Shown here piece by piece: positions 30,227 to 39,272 of a stretch of 64,000 nucleotides of DNA; position 1 is the stretch's first letter, and each line of letters starts with the position of its first letter. Source of the stretch: Kaistella flava (ex Peng et al. 2021) (lineage in GTDB: Bacteria; Bacteroidota; Bacteroidia; Flavobacteriales; Weeksellaceae). The stretch covers positions 620,001 through 684,000 of the forward strand of contig NZ_CP040442.1 in assembly GCF_015191005.1 (NCBI RefSeq), read 5' to 3'. The notes beneath the pieces are model-generated. The model did no database searches, was not told the DNA's origin, and saw only the letters and a list, made by a program, of their open reading frames with translations. The position numbers were made by a program, and so were the translations under genes.

Positions 30227-30838
30227 ATGATACCTAATTTTAAAGCACATCCATGGCATGGGATTCCTGTCGGAGATGAAGCACCAAATGTTGTAAATGT
30301 CTTTGTGGAAATTGTACCAAGCGATACTATTAAATATGAAATCGACAAACAAAGTGGTTATTTAAAGGTTGACCGTCCGCAGCAGTTCTCTAATATTATT
30401 CCTGCTTTATATGGATTTATTCCAAGAACTTATTGCCATGATGAAGTTTTAAAATTAGCTTTGGAAAGCGGTGCACAAAATGTAGATAGAGGAGATTTAG
30501 ATCCACTGGATATTTGTGTACTAAGTTCCCACAATATTCACTCAGGTGGAATGTTGATGGAAGCATTGCCAATCGGTGGTTTTAAAATGATCGACAAAGG
30601 TGAAGCTGATGATAAAATTGTTGCAGTAATGAAAGGTGACCATGCTTTTGGACATTTCAGAGACATTACCGAATTGCCACAAGCAGAAGTAAAGCGTTTG
30701 ATGCACTATTTCCTTACTTACAAAAACCTTCCCGATGAGCCAGCAAAATGTACCATCCACGAGGTTTATGGTGCAGAACATGCGAAAAAAGTGATTAAAG
30801 CATCACAGAAGGATTACGCAAATAAATTTGGTGGATAA
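30227..30838 (+). CDS. ppa: Inorganic pyrophosphatase, family I soluble
   Basis: A 203-residue soluble pyrophosphatase that splits pyrophosphate to phosphate, pulling biosynthetic reactions forward. Active-site pieces visible are Lys-Tyr-Glu-Ile-Asp-Lys, Tyr-Gly-Phe-Ile-Pro and Gly-Asp-Leu-Asp-Pro-Leu-Asp (three metal-binding Asp). Lys-Met-Ile-Asp-Lys-Gly-Glu-Ala-Asp-Asp-Lys follows. The length is that of the slightly longer bacterial form. It is the last gene of a tight run (radC to ppa) ended by a terminator. The next gene is a membrane pyrophosphatase, so two unrelated enzymes for the same substrate are neighbours. Confidence 0.95.
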   Translation: MIPNFKAHPWHGIPVGDEAPNVVNVFVEIVPSDTIKYEIDKQSGYLKVDRPQQFSNIIPALYGFIPRTYCHDEVLKLALESGAQNVDRGDLDPLDICVLSSHNIHSGGMLMEALPIGGFKMIDKGEADDKIVAVMKGDHAFGHFRDITELPQAEVKRLMHYFLTYKNLPDEPAKCTIHEVYGAEHAKKVIKASQKDYANKFGG

Positions 30839-30862
30839 ACCCATCAGTTTTCCATAATTATT

Positions 30863-30899
30863 AATAGGTAAATGTTTTCATTTGCCTATTTTTTATTTT
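30863..30899 (+). terminator. Terminator after ppa
   Basis: AATAGGTAAATG pairs with CATTTGCCTATT (12 bp with one G-T pair) around a TTTT loop, followed by a T-rich tail. Confidence 0.88.
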
Positions 30900-30997
30900 A
30901 ATTAATGAACTTTAAGTTAAAAAAAAGGCGTATTTTCGATTAACGTTTTAATTAACAAAAATTTAACATTAACAAAATTAACATCAAAAAGTAATTT

Positions 30998-33733
30998 ATG
31001 GATTTATTATTTTATCTCGTACCAATATTTGGTATTATTGCTTTAATCTACACTTTTGTTCAAAGCTCTTGGGTGAGTAAACAAAATGCAGGTAATGTCC
31101 GCATGAAAGAAATTGCAGGTTATATTTCAGATGGAGCGATGGCTTTCTTAAAAGCTGAATACAAAGTGATGGCGTACTTCGTAGTCGTTGTTGCAATTTT
31201 ATTAGCATTAATGGGCGCGTCGAACGCTAACTCTCACTGGAGTATCGGTATTTCATTCGTTTTAGGAGCGATTCTTTCTGCTCTGGCAGGATTTATTGGA
31301 ATGAAGATCGCGACCAAAGCCAACGTAAGGACAGCCGAAGCCGCAAAAACTTCTTTGTCTAAAGCCTTGAAAGTTTCCTTCACCGGAGGTTCCGTTATGG
31401 GAATGGGTGTTGCTGGTTTAGCGGTTTTAGGTTTGGGTGGTTTGTACATCATCATTAAACAAATTTTTGCGCCAGGTGCCGGTGTTGATTCTCACGAAAT
31501 GGAAAGAACCATCGAGATTTTGACCGGATTCTCTTTAGGTGCTGAATCTATTGCACTTTTCGCCAGAGTTGGTGGTGGTATTTATACCAAAGCAGCCGAT
31601 GTTGGTGCCGACTTAGTTGGAAAAGTAGAAGCAGGAATTCCTGAAGATGATCCAAGAAACCCAGCAACGATTGCTGATAATGTTGGAGATAACGTAGGAG
31701 ATGTTGCCGGAATGGGCGCTGATTTATTCGGATCTTATGTTGCAACGGTTTTAGCAACAATGGTATTGGGTAGAGAAACTTTATCTGTAGATGCCTTTGG
31801 AGGTTTTGCTCCCATTCTTTTACCTATGTTAATTGCTGGTACAGGAATTATTTATTCAATGATTGGAACTTTATTTGTGAAAATTGGTGAAACAACAAGT
31901 TTGGATATTTCTCCTGTACAAAATGCTCTAAACTTAGGAAACTGGGGAAGTATTATTTTGACAGCAATTTCTTCTTATTTCTTAGTTACTTATATAATGC
32001 CGGAAACCATGGTGTTAAGAGGACATGAATTTACCAAAATGGGTGTTTTTGGAGCAATCATCGTAGGATTAGTTGTAGGAACCTTAATGAGTATCATCAC
32101 TGAATATTACACGGCGATGGGCAAAAAACCAGTGAGCAGTATCATCAAACAATCCTCTACAGGTCACGCAACCAACATTATTGGTGGACTTGCAGTTGGG
32201 ATGGAATCTACGATGTTACCAATTCTAGTTTTAGCAGGTGGTATTTATGGATCTTATTTTTGTGCAGGACTTTACGGTGTTGCAATTGCTGCAGCCGGAA
32301 TGATGGCAACTACGGCAATGCAGTTAGCGATTGATGCTTTCGGACCGATTGCTGATAATGCGGGTGGAATTGCAGAAATGAGTGAATTACCAAAAGAAGT
32401 TCGTGAAAGAACAGATGTTCTTGATGCGGTTGGAAATACTACCGCAGCAACCGGAAAAGGTTTCGCAATTGCGTCTGCTGCTTTAACAGCGCTTGCATTA
32501 TTTGCTGCCTTCGTAGGAATTGCTGGTATTGACGGTATTGATATTTACAGAGCCGACGTATTAGCGGGTCTATTTGTTGGAGCAATGATTCCGTTTATCT
32601 TCTCGTCTTTAGCGATAAGAGCGGTAGGAACAGCAGCCATGGCGATGGTAGAAGAAGTTCGTCGTCAGTTCCGTGAGATTCCTGGAATCTTAGAAGGAAA
32701 AGCAATCCCTGAATATGAAAAATGTGTAGCGATCTCTACTGATGCTTCCCTTAAAAAAATGATGCTTCCCGGCGCAATTGCTCTTGTATCCCCTTTATTA
32801 ATGGGCTTTATTTTCGGGCCAGAAGTATTAGGAGGATTCTTGGCAGGTGCTACCGTTTCTGGAGTGTTAATGGGGATTTTCCAAAACAACGCAGGAGGTG
32901 CTTGGGACAATGCTAAAAAATCATTTGAACAAGGAGTTGAAATTAATGGTGAAAAGCATTACAAAGGTTCTGAAGCACATAAAGCATCAGTTACCGGAGA
33001 TACTGTAGGTGATCCATTTAAAGATACTTCGGGACCTTCGATGAATATTTTAATTAAATTAATGTCGATTATCTCGTTAGTAATCGCACCAACTTTAGCA
33101 ATTCTTCACAAAGATAAAATCGAAGAAAACAGAAGAGCAAAATTAGAATCATTACAGAGAATGGCAGGCATGACGGCTGGCACCACTTCAGCTGGTGGCG
33201 TTCAAGCAATTACTCCTATACAACCTGCAAGAGGAATGCTTAATGAAGAAGGTGATTTCGTGTATGATACTGGTAATATTCAGGAAATTAAATTAGCTAA
33301 CAAATCAATCGGTGTTGGTGAAAACAGCCAGTTAATGGCGTTGTACAACGGTCTTAAATCAAAAGATCAAAAAGATTTAGAAAGTACAAAATGGTTTACT
33401 ATTGAAAATCTTCACTTCCAAACTGGAAGCAGCGATTTGAAACCAGGTTCTGAACAGCAGCTGAGCAATTTGGCTGATATATTAAACGCTTTCCCAACTG
33501 CTAAAGTGAAATTAGGTGGTTACACCGATAATACCGGAAGCGAAGAAGGCAATATGAAGTTATCGAACTTACGTGCTCAGGCAACTAAGCTTAAACTATT
33601 GGAAATGGGAATTGCTTCCGACAGATTAGAAGCTGAAGGTTACGGTTCTCTACATCCAGTTTGTGCCGCAAATGATACTGAAGAGTGTAAAGCACAAAAC
33701 AGAAGAATTGATGTTCGTATTTTGAACTTTTAA
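30998..33733 (+). CDS. hppA: K+-dependent membrane pyrophosphatase fused to a C-terminal OmpA domain
   Basis: A 911-residue protein. Residues 1-735 are an ion-pumping pyrophosphatase with about 16 membrane helices. The catalytic signature includes Asp-Val-Gly-Ala-Asp-Leu-Val-Gly-Lys and Ile-Pro-Glu-Asp-Asp-Pro-Arg-Asn-Pro, then Asp-Asn-Val-Gly-Asp-Asn-Val-Gly-Asp. Gly-Asn-Thr-Thr-Ala-Ala has Ala where K+-independent enzymes have Lys, so it should need K+; Na+ versus H+ transport is not decided here. After a Gly/Thr-rich linker, residues about 798-911 are an OmpA-like peptidoglycan-binding domain (Gly-Tyr-Thr-Asp-Asn-Thr-Gly-Ser, Leu-Ser-Asn-Leu-Arg-Ala, Gln-Asn-Arg-Arg-Ile-Asp). The pump's C-terminus faces the periplasm, so the fusion is topologically sensible. 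The usual enzyme is 660-750 residues. Confidence 0.93.
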   Translation: MDLLFYLVPIFGIIALIYTFVQSSWVSKQNAGNVRMKEIAGYISDGAMAFLKAEYKVMAYFVVVVAILLALMGASNANSHWSIGISFVLGAILSALAGFIGMKIATKANVRTAEAAKTSLSKALKVSFTGGSVMGMGVAGLAVLGLGGLYIIIKQIFAPGAGVDSHEMERTIEILTGFSLGAESIALFARVGGGIYTKAADVGADLVGKVEAGIPEDDPRNPATIADNVGDNVGDVAGMGADLFGSYVATVLATMVLGRETLSVDAFGGFAPILLPMLIAGTGIIYSMIGTLFVKIGETTSLDISPVQNALNLGNWGSIILTAISSYFLVTYIMPETMVLRGHEFTKMGVFGAIIVGLVVGTLMSIITEYYTAMGKKPVSSIIKQSSTGHATNIIGGLAVGMESTMLPILVLAGGIYGSYFCAGLYGVAIAAAGMMATTAMQLAIDAFGPIADNAGGIAEMSELPKEVRERTDVLDAVGNTTAATGKGFAIASAALTALALFAAFVGIAGIDGIDIYRADVLAGLFVGAMIPFIFSSLAIRAVGTAAMAMVEEVRRQFREIPGILEGKAIPEYEKCVAISTDASLKKMMLPGAIALVSPLLMGFIFGPEVLGGFLAGATVSGVLMGIFQNNAGGAWDNAKKSFEQGVEINGEKHYKGSEAHKASVTGDTVGDPFKDTSGPSMNILIKLMSIISLVIAPTLAILHKDKIEENRRAKLESLQRMAGMTAGTTSAGGVQAITPIQPARGMLNEEGDFVYDTGNIQEIKLANKSIGVGENSQLMALYNGLKSKDQKDLESTKWFTIENLHFQTGSSDLKPGSEQQLSNLADILNAFPTAKVKLGGYTDNTGSEEGNMKLSNLRAQATKLKLLEMGIASDRLEAEGYGSLHPVCAANDTEECKAQNRRIDVRILNF

Positions 33734-33758
33734 ATCGATTTAGTTCTTTTAAAATAGT

Positions 33759-33789
33759 AAATCCCAACTGAAAAGTTGGGATTTATTTT
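33759..33789 (+). terminator. Terminator after hppA
   Basis: AAATCCCAACT pairs perfectly with AGTTGGGATTT around a GAAA tetraloop. The tail is T-rich. Confidence 0.88.
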
Positions 33790-33892
33790 GTTTAAACATT
33801 TGGATTTAAAAAAAAATGGAAGAAGTTTAATATCCGCAAACATTGTCTTTTATCCATCAGCGAAGCGGTCTCTTATCTTTTAGTCTAAATAA

Positions 33893-34795
33893 TTACCAAC
33901 CCTTTTTCCGAACATAAAAAAATGTGATAACGGTAATTGTTGCCATTAACCCAAGCGTAATATAATAGCCATATTTCAAATTAAGTTCCGGCATAAAGAC
34001 GAAGTTCATTCCGTATATTCCTGCGATAAAAGTGATTGGGAAAAAGTACATCGAATAGATTGCAAGAACTTTCATCACCTGATTTGCCTTTTGATCGCTC
34101 ATTGCGAGAAACATTGAAATTAAACTGGCAACCTGCGCATTCAAATGTTCAAAATCCGCAATTACATCTTTATGTTTGTCCTTTAAGTCAGTTACGGCGG
34201 TATCGTCAAGTTGAAGTAATTTAAATTTATCAACCCAAACCGCAGAGATATTTAAAATTCTGGTATTCAAACCTGATTTTCTTTTCAATCGGTACAGTCG
34301 CCTGATATGATTAGAATGATTAGTGGTTTTAAGGAAAATTTCACTCTCAATCTGATCCATTATTTCCAGCAGATTTTTCGATTCGTCATCGTAAGACTTC
34401 ATTACTTTTAAGGCTAGATTTAAAGCAATTTGGTCGCGGGTGATTTCCTTATTAATCGGAAGCAGAATTTCTTTTTTAAATTCATAAATGCTTCGGTTTT
34501 TCAATCGGTGAATCGTGATGATCACATTATCAATTAAAAAAATACCGAGCTTGGTAGAAATATCGCTGATCGTATTTAAGTTTGACCGTTCCAACTGCGT
34601 ATTTTCACGCATCAGGAAAAAATTGACGTCTCCATCCTGCTCATATTTTGGTAAGTGATTGGCGTCAATGGTATCATCCAAAAGAAGAGAGTTGATATTG
34701 TAGCGTTGGTGTAGAAAAGCCAAATCCTCTTCAGTAGGACTTTCTACATCAATCCATTCGCAATGGTCATTTTTATAAATAATTTCAATAGGCAT
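33893..34795 (-). CDS. corA: CorA-family magnesium/divalent cation channel
   Basis: A 300-residue CorA-type transporter. A large N-terminal cytoplasmic funnel domain (1-235) includes the long helices Asp-Gln-Ile-Glu-Ser-Glu-Ile-Phe and Leu-Tyr-Arg-Leu-Lys-Arg-Lys. Two C-terminal membrane helices (about 240-262 and 272-293) flank the loop with the pore signature Tyr-Gly-Met-Asn-Phe, ending in a short basic tail. It forms a pentamer that passes Mg2+, Co2+ or Ni2+. Family and topology are clear; the ion cannot be fixed from sequence. It is a single-gene unit, convergent with hppA. Confidence 0.92.
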   Translation of the reverse strand: MPIEIIYKNDHCEWIDVESPTEEDLAFLHQRYNINSLLLDDTIDANHLPKYEQDGDVNFFLMRENTQLERSNLNTISDISTKLGIFLIDNVIITIHRLKNRSIYEFKKEILLPINKEITRDQIALNLALKVMKSYDDESKNLLEIMDQIESEIFLKTTNHSNHIRRLYRLKRKSGLNTRILNISAVWVDKFKLLQLDDTAVTDLKDKHKDVIADFEHLNAQVASLISMFLAMSDQKANQVMKVLAIYSMYFFPITFIAGIYGMNFVFMPELNLKYGYYITLGLMATITVITFFYVRKKGW

Positions 34796-34874
34796 TTGAC
34801 AAATTTAAGTTAAAATTAACATTCAAATCTACAAAATTATGACAAACACAATAAAATTTATAGTGTTGATGAAA

Positions 34875-35009
34875 GCCACGAATTCACGAATTAATTCTTT
34901 TATTGACTCTGTTTTTATTCTATAAAAAGTTGCAAATGATATTATTAAAATTATCTAATTAGGGAAACAGAATAATTTCATTTTTAAAATACATTCGTGA
35001 ATTCGTGGC
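34875..35009. repeat. MITE-like element with perfect 17-bp inverted ends
   Basis: GCCACGAATTCACGAAT at 34875-34891 is the exact reverse complement of 34993-35009. Between them are 101 bases of AT-rich, non-coding DNA. It occupies most of the 296-base gap between corA and the FabH-family gene, whose TATCTTTG promoter-like box (35067-35074) lies outside it. The size, perfect ends and lack of genes resemble a miniature inverted-repeat element or a dispersed palindrome family. No target duplication is obvious. Confidence 0.65.
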
Positions 35010-35091
35010 AAAAAAAGTTTAATATATTTACGCACACACATCACTTCCTATGTGTCAAATAAAATTTATCTTTGTTTAAATTACAAATTAC

Positions 35092-36114
35092 ATGCTTAAA
35101 AGTTATATCAAAGGAGTAGGCCATTACGTGCCAGAAAATATAGTGACCAACGATGATTTGTCGAAGTTGATGACCACCAATGACGAATGGATTACCGAGA
35201 GAACCGGAATCAAAGAACGTCATCACCGAAAGAACAGAAACGATTCTGAAGAAACCACAGCGTATCTCGGTTTCAAAGCGGCAGAATCTGCTTTGAAAAT
35301 GGCAGGAATGACCGGAAAAGATATCGATTATATTGTTTTTGCAACACTTTCCCCAGATTACTTTTTCCCAGGTTGTGGCGTTTTATTACAGGAAATGTTG
35401 GGCTGTGAAACGATCGGTGCATTAGATGTAAGAAACCAATGCTCAGGTTTCGTTTATGCGATGAGTGTTGCCAATGCTTTTATTAAATCAGGTCAGTATA
35501 AAAATATTTTAGTCGTCGGTGCAGAAGTTCATTCTTTTGGTTTGGATTTTTCTGATGCCGGACGTGGAGTTTCCGTTATTTTCGGAGATGGTGCAGGTGC
35601 GCTAATTTTATCGGCAACTGAAGATGAAAACGCTGGAGATATTCTAGCCACAAATATGCATTCAGAAGGAAAACACGCCGAAGAATTATGTACCAAATTC
35701 CCGGGTTCTAAATTCGGTTGGAGCGACAGAATGCGTTTGGAACCAGAAAATGTAACCGATGCTGAAGTTTATCCAGTTATGAATGGAAATTTTGTTTTCA
35801 AACATGCGGTTACCAGATTCCCTGAAACAATGATGGAAGCCTTAGACAAAGCCGGAAAGAAACCTGAAGATTTAGATATGTTTATTCCCCATCAAGCGAA
35901 TTTAAGAATTGCCCAGTTTGTACAAAATCGTTTCGGTTTACCAGATGAAAAAGTCTACAATAATATTCAACGTTTTGGAAATACGACGGCAGCTTCAATT
36001 CCTTTAGCTTTAAGTGAAGCCATCGAAAACGGTAAAATTAAAAGAGGAGATTTGGTTCTTCTTTCAGCCTTTGGAAGTGGATTTACTTGGGGATCCGTTT
36101 TATTTAATTATTAA
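35092..36114 (+). CDS. 3-oxoacyl-ACP synthase III (FabH) family ketosynthase
   Basis: A 340-residue thiolase-fold condensing enzyme. The triad is complete: Cys117 in Asn-Gln-Cys-Ser-Gly-Phe, His near 267 in Pro-His-Gln-Ala-Asn, and Asn near 297 in Phe-Gly-Asn-Thr-Thr-Ala-Ala-Ser. The N-terminal Asn-Asp-Glu-Trp-Ile-Thr-Glu-Arg-Thr-Gly-Ile is the FabH hallmark. The cysteine context is Asp-Val-Arg-Asn-Gln-Cys, rather than the common Asp-Val-Xaa-Ala-Ala-Cys of housekeeping FabH, and the middle contains an insert-like Glu-Glu-Leu-Cys-Thr-Lys stretch. It may be a paralogue with different substrate (branched starter, alkene or secondary metabolism). It stands alone, away from other fab genes. Confidence 0.85.
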   Translation: MLKSYIKGVGHYVPENIVTNDDLSKLMTTNDEWITERTGIKERHHRKNRNDSEETTAYLGFKAAESALKMAGMTGKDIDYIVFATLSPDYFFPGCGVLLQEMLGCETIGALDVRNQCSGFVYAMSVANAFIKSGQYKNILVVGAEVHSFGLDFSDAGRGVSVIFGDGAGALILSATEDENAGDILATNMHSEGKHAEELCTKFPGSKFGWSDRMRLEPENVTDAEVYPVMNGNFVFKHAVTRFPETMMEALDKAGKKPEDLDMFIPHQANLRIAQFVQNRFGLPDEKVYNNIQRFGNTTAASIPLALSEAIENGKIKRGDLVLLSAFGSGFTWGSVLFNY

Positions 36115-36184
36115 AAAATTAGTTCATTAAAATTCTTATGAAGGTTTATTATGAAGATAATCGACAAGAATTTTATTTAAATTT

Positions 36185-36213
36185 AAAATGCGTCAATCGA
36201 TGCATTTTTTTTT
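36185..36213 (+). terminator. Terminator after FabH-family gene
   Basis: AAAATGCGTC pairs with GATGCATTTT (10 bp including one G-T pair) around a 4-base loop, then eight T. It is 70 bases after the stop. Confidence 0.8.
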
Positions 36214-36338
36214 GCTTCGACTTCATTTTAAGCAAATCTGATTTTTATCATTTCATCATTGAATTATTGAAATTTTAGAGTTGTAACTTTACATAGAATC
36301 AAATGGTTAGAAACTAATCTTTTCATAAAAAACACACT

Positions 36339-39101
36339 ATGGCAACTCAATCAAAAAAACAGGAAAAGCATGTTTATTTCTTCGGTGGTGGTAAAGCCGA
36401 TGGTAATGAATCGATGAAAAATCTATTAGGGGGCAAAGGAGCAAACCTGGCAGAAATGGCCGGTCATCCAGATTTAAAATTACCTGTGCCGCCGGGATTT
36501 ACCATCACTACAGAAGTTTGTACGTACTATTATCAACATAAAAAAACCTATCCCAAAACTTTAAATTCTCAAATTAAAGACTCCGTCAAACAGATTGAAA
36601 AATTGATGGGCAAAAAATTTGGAAATGTTAAAGATCCATTGCTTCTTTCCGTACGTTCTGGTGCCAGACGGTCAATGCCTGGAATGATGGACACTGTTTT
36701 AAATATTGGTTTAAATGACGAAACTGTAAAAGGTTTGATTAAAGTAACGGGCGATGAAAGATTTGCTTACGATGCTTATCGTAGACTGGTGATGATGTAT
36801 GCCGATGTCGTCATTGAGAAAGCAGGCGGATTGGAACCTGCCAAAGGAATCGGTATCCGCCGTATTATGGATGAGAAACTGTCTGAACTTAAAAAAGAAA
36901 AAGGCGTAGAACTCGACACTGAAATTGAAGCAAAAGATTTGAAAAAATTAGTCAAAGAGTTTAAAGCTTTAACTAAAAAATATTTAAAACAAGAATTTCC
37001 GGAAAATCCTTGGGACCAGTTGATGGGCGGCGTAGGAGCTGTATTCGCTTCCTGGAATGGAAAACGTGCCATTGAATATCGTAAAATTGAAAGAATCCCT
37101 GAAGAGTGGGGAACTGCTGTGAATGTTCAGGCAATGGTTTTCGGAAATATGGGCGATAGTTCTTGCACCGGCGTTGCTTTTACGCGAAATCCCGGAAATG
37201 GCGATAATCATTTTTACGGTGAATATTTAGTCAATGCTCAAGGTGAAGATGTGGTTGCAGGAATCAGAACTCCGGCTCCGATTAATAATGCTTCTAAAAA
37301 CGATCACAGTAAAAAGTTAATTACTTTAGAAAAATTAATGCCTGCGCAGTACAAAGAATTAGATGAGTTTCAAAAAAGATTGGAAAGTCACTATAAAGAC
37401 ATGCAGGATATCGAATTTACGATTGAAAAAGGAAAGTTGTATATGCTGCAGTGCAGAGTTGGAAAACGAAATGGTGTTGCCGCTGTGAAAATGGCCACAG
37501 ACATGTACAAAGAAAAATTGATTACTGCGGATGAAGCAATTATGAGAGTTGGTCCAAATCAACTGGTAGAATTACTATTGCCAATGTTTGATCATATGGA
37601 AGAACTTAAAAATAAACCTATTGCAAAAGGGCTTCCTGCAGGTCCGGGCGCCGCAGTTGGAAGATTGGTTTTCGAATCTTCGGATGCTGTTGAATGGGCT
37701 TCAAGAGGCGAGAAAGTAATTTTGGTAAGAGAAGAAACCTCACCGGAAGATGTGGACGGAATGCACAAAGCACAGGCAATTATCACTTCAAAAGGAGGGA
37801 TGACTTCGCACGCTGCTTTGGTTGCCAGAGGTTGGGGAAAATGCTGTATCGTAGGTTGTAGTGAAATCGAAATTAGAGAACATGAAAAGTTGCTGATTAC
37901 CAAAGAAGGCAAGAAATTTCATGAGGGAGATTGGGTAAGTTTAAATGGAACCAGTGGTTTAATGTATGAAGGCGTTCTTGAATTAATAGCGACCGATCTC
38001 AATAAAAACAAATCCTATCGATCCTTAATGAAATTGGTTGATAAGACAAAAGTATTGGGCGTTAGAACTAATGCTGATAATCCTAAAGATGCTTTGCAAG
38101 CTGCCTATTTCGGTGCTGAAGGAATTGGATTATTTAGAACCGAACATATGTTCTATGGCGAAGGTAGTGAGAAACCACTTTTCCTGTTGCGAAAAATGAT
38201 CATGAGCGACACCCTGGAAGAAAGGAAATCGGCTCTTGATGAATTATTCAAGTTTGTAAAAAAAGACATCAAAGCGACTTTAGAAGTAATGGATGGAAAA
38301 CCTGTAACCATAAGACTTCTGGATCCGCCTTTACACGAATTCGTGCCGCATGATAAAGAAAAGTTAATGGCTTTAAGCAAAGAGTTGGGCGTGAGCATGA
38401 GTATCTTGAATAGAAGAATTCTTGCCTTGCATGAAAATAATCCAATGCTTGGTCACCGCGGTGTGCGTCTTGGAGTTTCCTATCCTGAAATTACGGAAAT
38501 GCAGGTGAGAGCAATTTTAGAAGCTGCAGGTGAATTAATTAAAGATGGAAAACATGCCATGCCTGAAATTATGGTTCCTGTAACCATGGGGAAACATGAA
38601 CTTCAACATCAGAAAGTTATTGTCGACAGAGTTTATTTAGAAGTATTAAAAAAATTGAAACTTAAAAAAATCGCCTATCTCTACGGAACGATGATTGAAA
38701 TCCCAAGAGCAGCGTTAAAAGCAGATTCAATGGCGGAAGTTGCAGATTTCTTTAGTTTCGGTACCAATGATTTGACGCAGATGTCATTCGGTTTCTCCAG
38801 AGATGATATTGGTGGATTCTTGCCGCAGTATTTAGATTTAAAATTATTACCGGATGATCCATTTGTAACCATTGACCAAAGTGGCGTTGGCGAATTAATT
38901 AAAATTGGAGTCGAAAGAGGAAGAAAAACGAAACCACAATTGGAAGTAGGTATTTGCGGTGAACACGGCGGTGACGCAGAATCCGTGAAATTCTGTCACC
39001 GACTCGGAATGAATTATGTAAGCTGTTCTCCATATCGTGTTCCGATTGCAAGACTGGCTGCGGCACAGGCAGCAATTGAAGATAAAACAGCCACATTTTA
39101 A
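36339..39101 (+). CDS. ppdK: Pyruvate, phosphate dikinase
   Basis: A 920-residue PPDK that interconverts pyruvate, ATP and phosphate with phosphoenolpyruvate, AMP and pyrophosphate. The N-terminal ATP-grasp part has Gly-Gly-Lys-Gly-Ala-Asn-Leu-Ala-Glu-Met and Ser-Val-Arg-Ser-Gly-Ala. The phosphohistidine domain has Gly-Gly-Met-Thr-Ser-His-Ala-Ala-Leu-Val-Ala-Arg near 490. The PEP/pyruvate barrel includes Gly-Leu-Phe-Arg-Thr-Glu-His and Gly-Thr-Asn-Asp-Leu-Thr-Gln, and the catalytic cysteine is in Gly-Ile-Cys-Gly-Glu-His near 872. Length is normal. Used toward pyruvate it consumes pyrophosphate; used toward PEP it produces it. It is a single-gene unit. Confidence 0.96.
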   Translation: MATQSKKQEKHVYFFGGGKADGNESMKNLLGGKGANLAEMAGHPDLKLPVPPGFTITTEVCTYYYQHKKTYPKTLNSQIKDSVKQIEKLMGKKFGNVKDPLLLSVRSGARRSMPGMMDTVLNIGLNDETVKGLIKVTGDERFAYDAYRRLVMMYADVVIEKAGGLEPAKGIGIRRIMDEKLSELKKEKGVELDTEIEAKDLKKLVKEFKALTKKYLKQEFPENPWDQLMGGVGAVFASWNGKRAIEYRKIERIPEEWGTAVNVQAMVFGNMGDSSCTGVAFTRNPGNGDNHFYGEYLVNAQGEDVVAGIRTPAPINNASKNDHSKKLITLEKLMPAQYKELDEFQKRLESHYKDMQDIEFTIEKGKLYMLQCRVGKRNGVAAVKMATDMYKEKLITADEAIMRVGPNQLVELLLPMFDHMEELKNKPIAKGLPAGPGAAVGRLVFESSDAVEWASRGEKVILVREETSPEDVDGMHKAQAIITSKGGMTSHAALVARGWGKCCIVGCSEIEIREHEKLLITKEGKKFHEGDWVSLNGTSGLMYEGVLELIATDLNKNKSYRSLMKLVDKTKVLGVRTNADNPKDALQAAYFGAEGIGLFRTEHMFYGEGSEKPLFLLRKMIMSDTLEERKSALDELFKFVKKDIKATLEVMDGKPVTIRLLDPPLHEFVPHDKEKLMALSKELGVSMSILNRRILALHENNPMLGHRGVRLGVSYPEITEMQVRAILEAAGELIKDGKHAMPEIMVPVTMGKHELQHQKVIVDRVYLEVLKKLKLKKIAYLYGTMIEIPRAALKADSMAEVADFFSFGTNDLTQMSFGFSRDDIGGFLPQYLDLKLLPDDPFVTIDQSGVGELIKIGVERGRKTKPQLEVGICGEHGGDAESVKFCHRLGMNYVSCSPYRVPIARLAAAQAAIEDKTATF

Positions 39102-39118
39102 ACAATTATAGTAAATGA

Positions 39119-39148
39119 AAAAACTGCCTCGAATTCGGGGCAGTTTTG
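39119..39148 (+). terminator. Terminator after ppdK
   Basis: AAAACTGCC pairs perfectly with GGCAGTTTT (9 bp, 10-base loop that can pair further), then a T-rich tail. Confidence 0.85.
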
Positions 39149-39272
39149 TTTATTTATAAATCGAATTTTTAAGAGAAATGCGTCTTTTGCAAACTTAAAT
39201 GGATCTATTTAATTTACTTTAAAAATGAAAAAACATTTGTGCCTTTTGTAGTTGAAAAAATAAGTTTATTAT

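Noticed and set aside
31234..31760. Antisense frames within hppA
   Set aside because: They are the complement of a conserved coding region and arise from codon bias of the real gene.
33840..33892. Short stretch AGCGAAGCGGTCT near the corA stop as part of the dispersed repeat
   Set aside because: It shares no flank with the two copies and is too short to support.
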